Source: Candidatus Poribacteria bacterium (GTDB lineage: Bacteria; Poribacteria; WGA-4E; WGA-3G). From it: a stretch of 64,000 bases of DNA. The position numbers and the translations under genes were made by a program. The DNA is taken from NCBI GenBank assembly GCA_012267415.1, contig JAAXGN010000154.1:1-64000 (forward strand), read 5' to 3'. Below, one piece after another: positions 1 to 9,415 of this stretch. Within the stretch, counting starts at the first letter, position 1. Each line of letters begins with the position of its first letter. The notes under the pieces were generated by a model. It saw only the letters and a program-made list of their open reading frames with translations. It searched no databases and was not told where the DNA came from.

Positions 1-2
1 AA

Positions 3-650
3 TCCCGTATCTACTCATTGCGTACATCTAAACGGACAGTTAAAGCAAAGGGGATGGATGCTACACAGTGGCATTTTGGGAGAATTCGTCCATATAACTA
101 TCCAACGCGACGGATCGCTGCTATGAGTCAACTCATACACAAAAGCAGTGGTAGTCTGATGATGTATTTTCTACCTACATGTGAAAAAGCGGCGGTGTCA
201 GATACGGATACATTTTTGCGTAATATCCGAAAGGAACTGCTTAATCTATTGATACTTGAACCTGAAGGATACTGGGAAACACATGCTAACTTTGGGAAAG
301 GGGGAACACGCAAGGTAAAACTCATTGGAGATAAAAGAGCATTGGATATTATGGTCAACAAGATACTGCCTGTTGCCTATGTTTGGGCAGTGGAATCAGA
401 AAGTAGGAAATTGCAGGAGGCAATCCTGAATATCTATAGCAGTTCCACAAAACTACAAGAAAACAGGATCTTCAGTCAGGTAGAATCACAAATCTTTTCA
501 GAGGCACAACCGATGCATCTGATTAAACCTACTGCTCAGATTCAACAAGGAACAATGCGGCTCTACAAGAACTTCTGTGTCGATCAGCTCTGTGATCTTT
601 GTCCTATTCTTGATAATAATGCAATCCTATTACATAAGGATTCCGATTGA
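3..650 (+). CDS. DUF2851 family protein, C-terminal part (5' end outside window)
   Basis: The open frame runs in from the left edge, so this is the C-terminal part of a longer gene; the TTG at 18 is not a convincing start. Near the visible N-terminus is a motif reading RPYNYPTRRIA, and near the C-terminus a cysteine cluster FCVDQLCDLCP, both of which match what I know of DUF2851 proteins. The function of that family is unknown. The stop is at 648-650. The Cys cluster suggests a metal site, which is inference. The next gene has its own ribosome binding site, so the two need not be co-transcribed. Confidence 0.7.
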   Translation, partial: SRIYSLRTSKRTVKAKGMDATQWHFGRIRPYNYPTRRIAAMSQLIHKSSGSLMMYFLPTCEKAAVSDTDTFLRNIRKELLNLLILEPEGYWETHANFGKGGTRKVKLIGDKRALDIMVNKILPVAYVWAVESESRKLQEAILNIYSSSTKLQENRIFSQVESQIFSEAQPMHLIKPTAQIQQGTMRLYKNFCVDQLCDLCPILDNNAILLHKDSD

Positions 651-709
651 AAACCGGTAAAATGATAATGTCAGAAATAGTCAGTTAATTCTTAGAAAGG
701 AGATATCTC

Positions 710-1429
710 ATGAAGACTTTATGTGTGATTACAATTACGTTTCTTTGTCTTTCTGTTGCAATAGCAGAAGAAACCTTCTTTTCTGCGCTTGAAAGCAAAG
801 CTGAAGTTGAAAGCGAAGGTGGCACCGTTGATGGCGGCAGTTTCGCTCCGGGTAAATTTGGCAACGGATTTGTCAGCGAAGAAGTTGGCGATGTTATCCA
901 TTTTCCTGTCGAAAATCGTTTTGTGAATTTAGAGGAAGGCACAGTTGAGCTATGGGTTACAATGGGAATGGATACCAGTACTATCACCGGTGAACTCTTT
1001 ACTTTCATGACTTATAAACGCGGCACTGACGCAGTTTTTCTACAATTCAACAATGGTGGTATCGCACAGATGCGGATTAAAAGTGCTAATTCATGGCATA
1101 ACGCAAGTAGTGCTGCACTTAACTGGAAAAAGGGTGAACACCACCACATGGCTGGGACATGGGGTCCAGACGGTTTGAAACTTTATCTGGATGGTAAACT
1201 TGAAGGTGAGGATGGTTTCACCGGAGGTCCTACTGTCTTTGCACAAACCTTTGAGATTAACAACGCTTCTCCGCCTGATCCTAAATTTCCAACGAACTGT
1301 GTGGTTGACGGTGTTCGAATTTCTGATCACCAGAAAGAAGCTGATGAATTGGTGCTGGATGATCCTGCTCCCGTTGCAGCACGGGGAAAATTAGCGACAA
1401 CTTGGGGAAAATTGAAAAACGGCAAATAA
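710..1429 (+). CDS. Secreted LamG-domain protein
   Basis: A 239-residue protein with a clear signal peptide (basic start, hydrophobic core, cleavage near AIAEE). The rest reads as a concanavalin A-like LamG jelly-roll domain: FAPGKFGNGF, then VELWV, WKKGEHHHMAGTW and DGLKLYLDGKL are the usual strands. A strong ribosome binding site (AAAGGAGATATCTC) precedes the ATG. It probably binds glycan or protein at the cell surface or outside it. The C-terminus ends KLATTWGKLK, a short tail shared with three other LamG proteins in the window (9416, 25716, 47568). Confidence 0.8.
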   Translation: MKTLCVITITFLCLSVAIAEETFFSALESKAEVESEGGTVDGGSFAPGKFGNGFVSEEVGDVIHFPVENRFVNLEEGTVELWVTMGMDTSTITGELFTFMTYKRGTDAVFLQFNNGGIAQMRIKSANSWHNASSAALNWKKGEHHHMAGTWGPDGLKLYLDGKLEGEDGFTGGPTVFAQTFEINNASPPDPKFPTNCVVDGVRISDHQKEADELVLDDPAPVAARGKLATTWGKLKNGK

Positions 1430-1446
1430 CCCATAATGCGAAAGAA

Positions 1447-1522
1447 CGGGCAATGAATTGCCCTACTACTAACGGATATTAGCTCACGGATATGTGTCTA
1501 CATATTCCTAATTTCTACTATA
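1447..1522. repeat. MITE-like remnant: GGGCAAT hairpin plus one family-B terminal repeat
   Basis: The hairpin GGGCAATGAATTGCCC sits at 1449-1464 and is followed by CTACTACTAACGG. The right end, CCTAATTTCTACTATA (1507-1522), is the reverse complement of the family-B terminal repeat found elsewhere. No left terminal repeat is recognisable. The same hairpin core occurs inside the family-A element at 26673. Confidence 0.55.
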
Positions 1523-1536
1523 CCGAGGACTATTGA

Positions 1537-2601
1537 ATGTATAAAACAGAAAAACCACTTTTTACTGCTGGAACTGACGACTATAACACCTATCGTATCC
1601 CCGCACTTATTACCTCAAAAGAGGGCACGTTGTTGGCGTTTTGCGAAGGTAGAAGAATAGGTGGTGGAGATTCAGGGGATATTGATATCGTACTGAAACG
1701 GAGTTTTGACAACGGTGAAACATGGCAGCCGATGCAAGTTGCTGTTTCCACAGGAGCAGATACAGATGGTAATCCTGCACCTGTGGTAGACCGTGATACA
1801 GGTACAATCTGGTTACTGTTTTGTAAGAACTTCGCTGATGGTGGGGAAGGCAAGATTATCGCTGGAGAAGCACCCCGTACCGTATGGGTGACAAATAGTA
1901 CTGATGATGGTGAAACGTGGACAGAACCCAGAGAAGTTACCGCAACTACGAAACTGGACACATGGACATGGTACGCAACCGGTCCTTGCCACGGTATCCA
2001 ATTAGGAAGTGGCAGATTGGTTATACCGTGTGATCATGTGCTCGGACAGAGTCGAAACTATGCTGAGATGGGATATTCACATCTGATCGTCAGTGATGAC
2101 CATGGTGAGACATGGCGTATTGCTGGGGAAGCACAACCCGGTACAAATGAATCGGTCGTCGTTGAAACCGTCAACGGTGACCTATATTTCAACTGCCGAA
2201 ACTATGTAGCACCGAAACGGCGCGCCTACGCATGGAGTTCTGATGGTGGAGATACGTTCACAGAATTTGGTTATGACGATGATCTGATAGAACCTATCTG
2301 TCAGGCAAGTATGGTGCGGTATACGGATGAAAATACGCACGACAAGAACCGTGTTCTGTTTTCCAACCCTGCCAGTACAGGACGAGAGAAGATGACAATC
2401 CGCATCAGTTATGATGAATGTCGTAGTTGGAACAGTGGTAAGGTCTTGCATGAAGGTCCTGCCGCGTATTCTGACCTCTGTATTGATTCTGATATGAACA
2501 TAAATTGTCTCTATGAACGTGGTGAACGTGGTGCTTATGAAACATTGTCGTTTGCAAAGTTTGATTTAGCATGGTTGACAGATGGGGAGGACAAATTGTG
2601 A
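1537..2601 (+). CDS. Sialidase (exo-alpha-sialidase, BNR/Asp-box propeller)
   Basis: A 354-residue protein with the sialidase hallmarks: a YRIPALI motif near residue 20 (the first arginine of the substrate-carboxylate triad) and Asp boxes SFDNGETW, STDDGETW, SDDHGETW and SSDGGDTF, one per propeller blade. Further arginines lie in FNCRNY, and a YSDL segment near residue 310 could hold the catalytic tyrosine. It would remove terminal sialic acids or related sugars from glycans. There is no signal peptide, so it is predicted cytoplasmic or non-classically exported. The start is supported by GAGG eight bases upstream of ATG. Confidence 0.85.
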   Translation: MYKTEKPLFTAGTDDYNTYRIPALITSKEGTLLAFCEGRRIGGGDSGDIDIVLKRSFDNGETWQPMQVAVSTGADTDGNPAPVVDRDTGTIWLLFCKNFADGGEGKIIAGEAPRTVWVTNSTDDGETWTEPREVTATTKLDTWTWYATGPCHGIQLGSGRLVIPCDHVLGQSRNYAEMGYSHLIVSDDHGETWRIAGEAQPGTNESVVVETVNGDLYFNCRNYVAPKRRAYAWSSDGGDTFTEFGYDDDLIEPICQASMVRYTDENTHDKNRVLFSNPASTGREKMTIRISYDECRSWNSGKVLHEGPAAYSDLCIDSDMNINCLYERGERGAYETLSFAKFDLAWLTDGEDKL

Positions 2602-2759
2602 ACTTAAAATGGCGTATCAATAAACACCCATTGGGACAGGCACGGATCAAGAGAAAAAAGAAGCTTTGGTTGTTAATGTGGCTTGTATCAATTTTTGCGA
2701 TTTGTGACGTGCTTGTTCTCTTCGTATTGTATAAGGTTTTTCTACCTATGCTATTATAA
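2598..2759 (+). CDS. Small single-span membrane protein, coupled to the sialidase
   Basis: A GTG start at 2598 overlaps the sialidase stop (GTGA) and has GGGGAGG at 2584-2590 with seven bases of spacing, so translation is probably coupled. It encodes 53 residues: a basic N-terminal stretch (QARIKRKKK) followed by one long hydrophobic segment to the C-terminus, which predicts an N-in membrane anchor. I do not recognise a family. An earlier in-frame ATG inside the sialidase gene lacks such a site. Two other tiny single-span proteins occur in the window (33762 and 48522). Confidence 0.6.
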   Translation: MNLKWRINKHPLGQARIKRKKKLWLLMWLVSIFAICDVLVLFVLYKVFLPMLL

Positions 2760-2844
2760 CCTATACCTTATCTACTCCTAAGCGAAATTTTGAAATACGC
2801 TACACCCTCATTTGGTAAATCGAGTTGGAAAGTAATGATATTTC

Positions 2845-3576
2845 ATGTTAGAATATAACTCAATAAAACCGAGAGTATACATTGAACCTACGGTTATTAG
2901 TCACTTGGTAGCACGACCAAGTGACGATGAAACGTTAGCTAATTGGCAAAAAGCGAGTCGCCAGTTATGGGAAGTCTATGCTGATAGGTTTGAGTTTGTG
3001 ATTTCTCCTGTAGTACGTGACGAAATTAAACGAGGTGATGTGATCCTTTCCCGTCAACGGCTTGAGATCATATCGTCCCTGACAGTATTGGAACTTTCAC
3101 AGGATGTAATTGTGCTTGTAGATAAATTATTAGATACTGGTGTAGTACCGCTAAATTCTGTACCAGATGCACAACATATCGCTGTCGCGACGGTACACAA
3201 TATTGAATATTTAGTGTCTTGGAATCACAAACATATTGTAAATGAACACAAACGTGAACAGATCAAGAGAGTTTGTAGAGAAGCAGGATTTAATCCAACA
3301 ATTTTGTGCACACCAATTGAACTTATGGAGGACATTCAGATGCAAGAAACAGCAGAAAAACAACCGGAATTTGACCCTGAAACTTATACGAATCCCATCC
3401 TTGAGGAATGCTACCGAATTAAAGCAGAGATTAGCGCACAATTCAAGACTACGGAGGAATACTATCATTATCTTAAGGCGATGCAGGAAGAGGAAAAACG
3501 TAAAGGAATAAAATATGTTTCGTATTATGAGCCATCTAACCAGAAAACACCAGTAAAATGTGATGATAGTGACTAA
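2845..3576 (+). CDS. PIN-domain (VapC-like) protein fused to an antitoxin-like C-terminal segment
   Basis: Residues 1-155 form a PIN ribonuclease domain. VYIEPTVIS near residue 11 is the variant with Glu in place of the first Asp, RDEIKRGD is the middle acidic segment, and SVPDAQHIAVA carries the conserved Asp, followed by YLVSWNHKHI. Residues 166-243 resemble the small proteins often encoded directly after such PIN genes (NPILEECYRIKAEISAQF, then a charged helix and GIKYVSYYE). An internal ATG at 3340, preceded by GGAGG with eight bases of spacing, is in frame and could produce that 78-residue segment separately. The gene ends exactly where the convergent PhyH gene ends. Confidence 0.7.
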   Translation: MLEYNSIKPRVYIEPTVISHLVARPSDDETLANWQKASRQLWEVYADRFEFVISPVVRDEIKRGDVILSRQRLEIISSLTVLELSQDVIVLVDKLLDTGVVPLNSVPDAQHIAVATVHNIEYLVSWNHKHIVNEHKREQIKRVCREAGFNPTILCTPIELMEDIQMQETAEKQPEFDPETYTNPILEECYRIKAEISAQFKTTEEYYHYLKAMQEEEKRKGIKYVSYYEPSNQKTPVKCDDSD

Positions 3577-4419
3577 TCACACATATTCCTGACCGCGATG
3601 CTCTGCAATCCACGTTTTCAATGGAACATCAGCATCCGTAGGCTGCCACCACCCTTTAATATCTATGCCATCCCCTAATAACTGGCGTCGTATCGGATCA
3701 CATTTCTCAAGGATTTCCTCTGGCATAAGATTATAGTCCAAACCGCGTAACCAACGATAACTATACCCCATGAATAACACCTTACGCGTAACATCGGAAT
3801 AATTTCTACCACGCGAATGCCACATTCTTCGGTCGAAAAGCACAGCAGTACCACGTTTGACAAGTAAATCCATCGCATCATCAGGATCGCTTTCAGGATC
3901 ACTACGTGGTGGAATTTTATCAAGTTTGTGGCTACCTGGAATAAGTCTCATCGCCCCATTGTCTCTGTGCGTAACATCACTTAACCAATAACTCACCTTT
4001 AGCGAAAGACGTGGGTGCGGACGTTCCATCTCTGGAATAGGTCTGCCACCGTCCTGATGCCAACCTGCCCCTTTACGGATACGTTCTGCATCAGGCGGTT
4101 CAGGTGGATACATAATGAGATGTGAGATGTAGAGTTGTATATTCCACCCCAAAATGTCCCAAAGTAAAGGAAATACCTTTTTGTTATCAAGCAGTTCCAA
4201 CAGAAGATCATCTTCAATGACAGTACGGAATTTGGATAGCAATTTGTGTGGTCCCAATCCATTTTTTGCGCGTTCTGCAGCATCAAGGCGATCAGCGGTC
4301 TTCTCTAAAGCATCTGTCATCTCAGGACTGATTGCGTCCTCTACAACGAGGTAGCCTGTGTCGTTAAATGCTTTGAGTTGTTCTTCGGTTGCACAGTATT
4401 CAAGCCACGAAGAATCCAT
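3577..4419 (-). CDS. Phytanoyl-CoA dioxygenase (PhyH) family protein
   Basis: A 280-residue Fe(II)/2-oxoglutarate-dependent oxygenase of the PhyH family. The iron ligands are visible as WHQDGG (His121, Asp123) and WHSRGRN (His201), with Arg212 in place to bind 2-oxoglutarate. The substrate cannot be told from sequence; these families are large in Poribacteria-like genomes. I chose the ATG at 4419 because AGGTG precedes it; a GTG nine bases upstream has no site. The downstream stop abuts the stop of the PIN gene with no spacer. Confidence 0.85.
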   Translation of the reverse strand: MDSSWLEYCATEEQLKAFNDTGYLVVEDAISPEMTDALEKTADRLDAAERAKNGLGPHKLLSKFRTVIEDDLLLELLDNKKVFPLLWDILGWNIQLYISHLIMYPPEPPDAERIRKGAGWHQDGGRPIPEMERPHPRLSLKVSYWLSDVTHRDNGAMRLIPGSHKLDKIPPRSDPESDPDDAMDLLVKRGTAVLFDRRMWHSRGRNYSDVTRKVLFMGYSYRWLRGLDYNLMPEEILEKCDPIRRQLLGDGIDIKGWWQPTDADVPLKTWIAEHRGQEYV

Positions 4420-4476
4420 TATTTTCACCTATATTGATATGGGAAGGAATTTGATAAGGTTTTATATTCTGCATTC

Positions 4477-5688
4477 TTATTCCTCAACGCGTTCAATAAT
4501 CTCACCTGTTTCACGGTCTCTATAGATACGTTTCATTCTACCATCAGGCATGCGTTCATCTTTGAGATGTGCATAACGTTCTTCTGCGTCTGTCGTATCG
4601 GTCTGTGCTTCTGCTGTATCTGTAGTCCCACGCCAATCCTCAAGTTCAACGGGTTCCCACTTTTTGGATTTCGCAGATTTATAACAGGCATCTATAATAG
4701 CATTTACAATATATCCATCATAGAAGGTTTCTAACGGGTCTCTCCCTTCATCCATAGCGTTGAACATATCAAGAAACATATCACGGTATCCGAGTTCTGC
4801 CACCTCATCACCGACCGGGAAAAGCCAACCCGTGTCACTCTCAGCTTTTTCTGCGACATACCCACCTTGTCCGACAGCAGTGAACATCTCAAAGCCGGTG
4901 CGTAGCCAATGATTGAGCCAGATAGTTCCTTCGCTGCCAGAGACTTCATCACGGAGGTCCATGCCGCCACGGAATGCCCAACCGACTTCAAATTGTCCCA
5001 TCGCACCGCTTTCAAATCGGATGAGTGCAATGCCGTGGTCTTCGGCATCAATTGGGTGTACAAGCGTATCTGCCCAACACATCACTTCAAGGGGTTTGTT
5101 GCCCTTACCAACGAAGTTTCTGATGATTTCAATGCAGTGACATCCCATATCAACGATTGCACCACCACCTGCCTGTTCAAGATCCCAGAACCAATCACTA
5201 TGGGGACCAGGGTGTGTTTCACGAGAACGTACCCATAATATTTTGCCGAGAGCTCCGTTCTGAACAGACTCTAATGCTTTGAGTGTTTTTGGAGGATAAA
5301 CCAAATCCTCAAGATAGCCACCGAACACTCCAGCGTTTTCTACAAGGTCAAGCATCTGCTTTGCTTCTTCTGCAGTCCGTCCAAGCGGTTTTGTGCAGAG
5401 AATTGCTTTGCCTGCAGCAGTAGCAAGTTCCACGGCTTTCAGATGCAGATTGTTTGGTAATCCGATGACAACAACATCCGTTTCAGGATGATTGATTGCT
5501 TCCTCCAAATCAGTTGTCGCGTGTGGGATGTTCCATTCCTTAGCAAAATCTGTTGCGCGTTCCTCGCGACGGGAATATACCGTGTGGACACGATCTACAC
5601 CGCGTTGGTTATGCAGTGTCATCGTGTAGAACATACCGATGAGTCCTGTTCCGAGCATCGTAACTTTATGGTTTTTCTGTTCTGTCAT
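4477..5688 (-). CDS. Gfo/Idh/MocA family oxidoreductase
   Basis: A 403-residue NAD(P)-dependent sugar or cyclitol dehydrogenase. The N-terminal Rossmann fold has [11 protein letters not shown], the [11 protein letters not shown] segment corresponds to the family's EKP motif, and [14 protein letters not shown] carries the Asp/His pair typical of the catalytic site. The C-terminus has an extra charged tail after residue 350. The start is the ATG at 5688, nine bases after GGAG. It lies just downstream of the PhyH gene in reverse order and may be expressed with it. The substrate is unknown. Confidence 0.85.
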   Translation of the reverse strand: MTEQKNHKVTMLGTGLIGMFYTMTLHNQRGVDRVHTVYSRREERATDFAKEWNIPHATTDLEEAINHPETDVVVIGLPNNLHLKAVELATAAGKAILCTKPLGRTAEEAKQMLDLVENAGVFGGYLEDLVYPPKTLKALESVQNGALGKILWVRSRETHPGPHSDWFWDLEQAGGGAIVDMGCHCIEIIRNFVGKGNKPLEVMCWADTLVHPIDAEDHGIALIRFESGAMGQFEVGWAFRGGMDLRDEVSGSEGTIWLNHWLRTGFEMFTAVGQGGYVAEKAESDTGWLFPVGDEVAELGYRDMFLDMFNAMDEGRDPLETFYDGYIVNAIIDACYKSAKSKKWEPVELEDWRGTTDTAEAQTDTTDAEERYAHLKDERMPDGRMKRIYRDRETGEIIERVEE

Positions 5689-5715
5689 CTCATAATTCTC
5701 CAATGAAATTTCAGT

Positions 5716-5867
5716 TATAGTAAACTTTTGAATTACTGGGACATTCTTCCGTGTAGGAGGTCAGTTAACATATTTCTGGCCGCTTCCCGACTGAACGGTT
5801 TGATAGTCGGGAATCAGAGTTCCCTCCTACAGGGACTTTGTATCATTGATTTCAATGTTCACTATAC
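5716..5867. mobile_element. MITE-like element, terminal-repeat family B, sequence-specific hairpin core
   Basis: The left end reads TATAGTAAACTTTTGAATTA and the right end is its imperfect complement ending GTTCACTATA. The core is a long palindrome built on GTAGGAGG...TCAGTTAACATATTTCTGGCC...CCCGACT...AGTCGGGAATC...CCTCCTACAG. The core is the reverse complement of the core at 25566. No ORF fits inside, so it would need a transposase in trans. Confidence 0.65.
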
Positions 5868-5891
5868 ATGAGTCGCATAGATTAAAAAGTA

Positions 5892-6989
5892 TTATTCTGA
5901 TTTATAAGCTGCAATCACACCCCAATCATCTACTGTCCAACAATTGTCTTTGTCTGTAGCGTGGACACCCTTGAGAGTTCCACTTCCACCCGCTTTTGTA
6001 GCAGTCCAAGTTTTTCCACCATCAGTGGTGTGTAAAACAGCACTATAGTCCCCTACTGCCCATCCAATCATATTGTCAACAAAGTGAATATCCAAGAGAT
6101 TGTCAATTGAGTCTGTCTTTTGCTGGTTCCATGTTTCTCCGCCATCGTCAGTGTGCAGGATTAAGCCTTCTTGTCCGCAGATCCATCCAGTTTTTTCATC
6201 GTAAAAGTGAATTCCGAACAGATTGTTGTCGAATCCTGGGTCGCGTTTTTCCCACGTTTCTCCGCTATCTTTTGTATGAAGGAGCGTACCGAAAGACCCA
6301 ATTATCCAACCTGTCTTTGGTGAGACGAAGAGAATGTTTTCCAAATTATTGCGGGTTTCACCGACGCGGACTCGTTCTGATCTGCCTATCCATGTTTCAC
6401 CACCATCGGTTGTTTTTAGGATAGCGTTTTCAGTGCCGACGATGAACCCGTTTTTTTCGTCAATCATCTGAATACCCATGAGGCTGGAACGGATTCCACC
6501 ACCCCGTCGACGGGGGTTGTTTTGATTGGCAGCAGCCTCGCTTCTTGCCATTTTCCGAGCCCACGTTTTCCCACCATCATCAGTTTTCAGAATGGTTCCT
6601 CTTGCCCCCGTAAGGAATCCAATCTTCTCATCTACGAAGTAGATATTATAGAGTGTTGCTGCACCACCGCCACCAAAACCGGGTGGAGGTCCACCTCCTC
6701 CTTGTGGCCTTCTTTGTGCTTGCGCGGCACCGGGAGGACGCATATTGATTTCCTTTTTTGTCCAAGTTTTTCCGCTATCCGTTGTTTCAAGGACTAATCC
6801 ATTGTCTCCAACTACCAAACCGTGTTGTTTATCCATAAAGTGAACATCGTGTAGCATCCCTTGTATGCCGTCATCGCGAATAATGTCATCTTCTCGGATG
6901 ACACGCCATTTAGCATTCGCGATTGTATAGTTTAAAAGAGTTGCTATAGAAACAAAGAATACGAAAAAGATGATATTTGTTCTTCTCAT
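5892..6989 (-). CDS. Secreted YCF48/BNR-like beta-propeller protein
   Basis: A 365-residue protein with a signal peptide (ends near TIANAKWR). It contains about six repeats of the YCF48/Hcf136 type, each with an FVDxKxGWxxG segment followed by ILxTxDGGxTW. A glycine/proline/glutamine-rich insertion (GGGGPPPGFGGGG) sits between the first two blades. YCF48-like proteins in non-photosynthetic bacteria are exported and of unknown role. The start at 6989 has AGGAG upstream; the longer frame begins without a site. Both flanks are family-B hairpin elements. Confidence 0.8.
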   Translation of the reverse strand: MRRTNIIFFVFFVSIATLLNYTIANAKWRVIREDDIIRDDGIQGMLHDVHFMDKQHGLVVGDNGLVLETTDSGKTWTKKEINMRPPGAAQAQRRPQGGGGPPPGFGGGGAATLYNIYFVDEKIGFLTGARGTILKTDDGGKTWARKMARSEAAANQNNPRRRGGGIRSSLMGIQMIDEKNGFIVGTENAILKTTDGGETWIGRSERVRVGETRNNLENILFVSPKTGWIIGSFGTLLHTKDSGETWEKRDPGFDNNLFGIHFYDEKTGWICGQEGLILHTDDGGETWNQQKTDSIDNLLDIHFVDNMIGWAVGDYSAVLHTTDGGKTWTATKAGGSGTLKGVHATDKDNCWTVDDWGVIAAYKSE

Positions 6990-7020
6990 GTCAATCTCCT
7001 CATTAAGGTGAATAGGCATT

Positions 7021-7157
7021 TATAGTAAACTTTTGAATTACTGGGACATTCTTCTCTGTAGGAGGGAACTCCGCTTCCCGACTATCACTACGTTAAGTCG
7101 CGATTCGGAGATCGCTCCTACAGGGATTTTGTATCATTATTTTCATTGTTTACTATA
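7021..7157. mobile_element. MITE-like element, terminal-repeat family B
   Basis: It starts TATAGTAAACTTTTGAATTA, identical over 30 bases or more to the left end at 5716, and ends CATTGTTTACTATA. The core is GTAGGAGGGAACTCCGCTTCCCGAC joined to TCGCGATTCGGAGATCGCTCCTACAG, which is a hybrid of two hairpin variants. It occupies the space between the propeller gene and the phosphohexomutase gene. Confidence 0.65.
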
Positions 7158-7189
7158 TATCTGAGGTTACTTTCTGTGTGTTGTCTTTA

Positions 7190-9376
7190 CTATGCTGATT
7201 GAAAAGCATCATAGATTTCTCGTGCTTTTGTCTCAACACGCTCTAAATAATTTTGACCAATCTGAGAGAGGTAAAGTTCGGTCAGGTCACCACTTGTTTC
7301 ACCGAAGACTTTTGCGAATCTTCTGCATTCGTCTTTGTCAGGTCCAGAAGCGTAGGCTTTCGTCTTTGCATCAGTGCCAGATTTCCGTACTTCTACGAAT
7401 TTATCCGTGAACTTTAGATAACTCCCATCACCAACGAATCGGATACGCTCAAGATTCGCAAATTCAAGTTCTGGTAGTGCATCAGACAGGATGGCGCGTG
7501 CTTGTTGTATATCAATCTTTTCTTCGTGCAGTGCAATAGCAATACCGAGAAAGAACAGGTCATTCTTGTCACGTTTTGCTTCACCTTCGCGCTTTGCTTC
7601 TCGCAGCTTATCGGGATTCGGTTCAGACTCGTTATAATAGGTTATGTCTTCTCGGACATCACACGTAGCAGTGATTTGGCTTTCATCAAAAACAGAAGCG
7701 AGATAGTCTGATAAAGGTATGTTTTGTTGTTTACAATACGCTGCGAGTGCTGTGACCAAAACCATAGATTCACCAGCAGACTTTTCCCGCATGGCAATTG
7801 CCACTCTACCGCCCTGACTTTTAATCAGTTCTTCTGGACCTGTAATCATACCGCCACTCTCTTCACCGGCAAAGATAAGACGTGGTTGCACACCCAACTT
7901 AATAGTTTCACCATAGACATCTTGGATAGAAACTGCTTGGTCAGGAGTAACGGTAATCTGTTTCTCAATTTTCTTCATGATGGAAGCAATTTCTTTGAAA
8001 CCTACAGGCACGTTAATCACATGCACGTCATTTGCTTTTCCCCACTGATCCCAAGCGAGTGCTGAAGGCGTGGTCTTTATCATGAATCGCGGATGCTTTT
8101 CCCAAAGTCCAGCGGCTTTCAGCTGCTTGGCATAAAAATCCATCAACATCAAGAACGCTTGATTAGGAGTATATATTGTCAGCAGTCTATCATCATCAAG
8201 CGTTAGATAATCAACCCCGAGTTTTTGTAACGTGTCCTCTCGGTCTATATTCTCTATCTGACAGACGATGAGTCTGTCACCGTCAGGGTCGGTAGCCTCA
8301 ATGATTGTTCCGATGGGTTGATTTTTCAGTTTTGTTGCGTAGTCAGCAGATTTGACAACGTCAAGGATACTGAAATCGCATCCGAGGTCATAAAATTCTA
8401 CGTCACCGGTTTTCGGATTGCGATCCAGTTTCCCGATATTGTGATAGAGCGGGTCTGCATCAACATGAAGCCAACGGACTGAGTCGGCAATACCTAATCG
8501 TTCAAAGATAGCACGCATTGGACGATACATACATCCGCCGACACAATCAACAACGATGGGTGGTTTCGTCTCACGTATAAGCTTGAGATTGGTATCTGTG
8601 GCAACACCGCTTTTGAGATAACCGACATAAAGATGTACCCCATCATGCAGTTCGTCTAAACGTTCAAAATCAATGTGTTCATCGTCAATTGCGCTGAATT
8701 GGAGCGTGTAGCCGTCAGTTTCAGCAGTCGTTAATATGTCCTTAATCTTTTTGACGAATTGCATGGATTCTTCGGGTAGATATTGACTACCCTGATTGTT
8801 AAGGTCTTTTGTAGCGTTTTTTGTGCTTACGGAATGACTTGAGGTAACATGTTCACCCCCATCTAAGTCCAGCATAAAAATCAGGAACGATGCCATCCAT
8901 ATCGGTAGTGTACCGAACCCTTTTGGGACATAAGTGCGTATACCTTGTGCTGCTTGTATACGCGCGATGAATTCAACATATTTTTGTGAGTTGTAGCGTA
9001 CTTCACATCCTGCCAGTTTTTCTATCAGTTCCCCGCTTGATGCTTCCTTTGCCACAAGGCTTTTACCGAGTGTTGCTAAGATAATTCCAACCTGATTGAT
9101 TGGGAAGCGCGTATCCCACGGATAGAGGATATTCTGGGGTCCACGTATCCCCGCAGTTGACACTTGTGCTTCCTTCGCATAGTTTTGGAACCATTCCTTT
9201 AGGTTCAGTTGGTTGATCAATTCCTTATTCAGTAAGAATGTAAATGCTTCGGGTTCGTCTTGTGGAAAGAGCGGTGTTTTTATAGAGTCGGGTGTATTCT
9301 GCTCCACCACTGCGAAAAGTTGTTGTTCTGTCTGATTTCGTTTCTCAAGATACGCTGCATCTACAGCAATTACCAT
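7190..9376 (-). CDS. Alpha-D-phosphohexomutase superfamily protein (PGM/PMM-like)
   Basis: A 728-residue protein, longer than the usual 450-570. The phosphohexomutase signatures appear in order: GGEHVTSSHS near residues 174-182 in the place of the phosphoserine loop (T-A-S-H-N-P in most members), DPDGDR for the Mg2+ loop, GEESGG for sugar binding and RKSGTDAKTKAY for phosphate binding. It probably interconverts hexose 1- and 6-phosphates. The serine loop lacks the usual Asn-Pro, which is unusual. About 150 residues of N-terminal extension and extra inserts are present. The ATG at 9376 follows GGAG by seven bases. Confidence 0.8.
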   Translation of the reverse strand: MVIAVDAAYLEKRNQTEQQLFAVVEQNTPDSIKTPLFPQDEPEAFTFLLNKELINQLNLKEWFQNYAKEAQVSTAGIRGPQNILYPWDTRFPINQVGIILATLGKSLVAKEASSGELIEKLAGCEVRYNSQKYVEFIARIQAAQGIRTYVPKGFGTLPIWMASFLIFMLDLDGGEHVTSSHSVSTKNATKDLNNQGSQYLPEESMQFVKKIKDILTTAETDGYTLQFSAIDDEHIDFERLDELHDGVHLYVGYLKSGVATDTNLKLIRETKPPIVVDCVGGCMYRPMRAIFERLGIADSVRWLHVDADPLYHNIGKLDRNPKTGDVEFYDLGCDFSILDVVKSADYATKLKNQPIGTIIEATDPDGDRLIVCQIENIDREDTLQKLGVDYLTLDDDRLLTIYTPNQAFLMLMDFYAKQLKAAGLWEKHPRFMIKTTPSALAWDQWGKANDVHVINVPVGFKEIASIMKKIEKQITVTPDQAVSIQDVYGETIKLGVQPRLIFAGEESGGMITGPEELIKSQGGRVAIAMREKSAGESMVLVTALAAYCKQQNIPLSDYLASVFDESQITATCDVREDITYYNESEPNPDKLREAKREGEAKRDKNDLFFLGIAIALHEEKIDIQQARAILSDALPELEFANLERIRFVGDGSYLKFTDKFVEVRKSGTDAKTKAYASGPDKDECRRFAKVFGETSGDLTELYLSQIGQNYLERVETKAREIYDAFQSA

Positions 9377-9415
9377 CTGCACGCTCCGTATATATGTTAA
9401 CAAATAACGTGAAAA

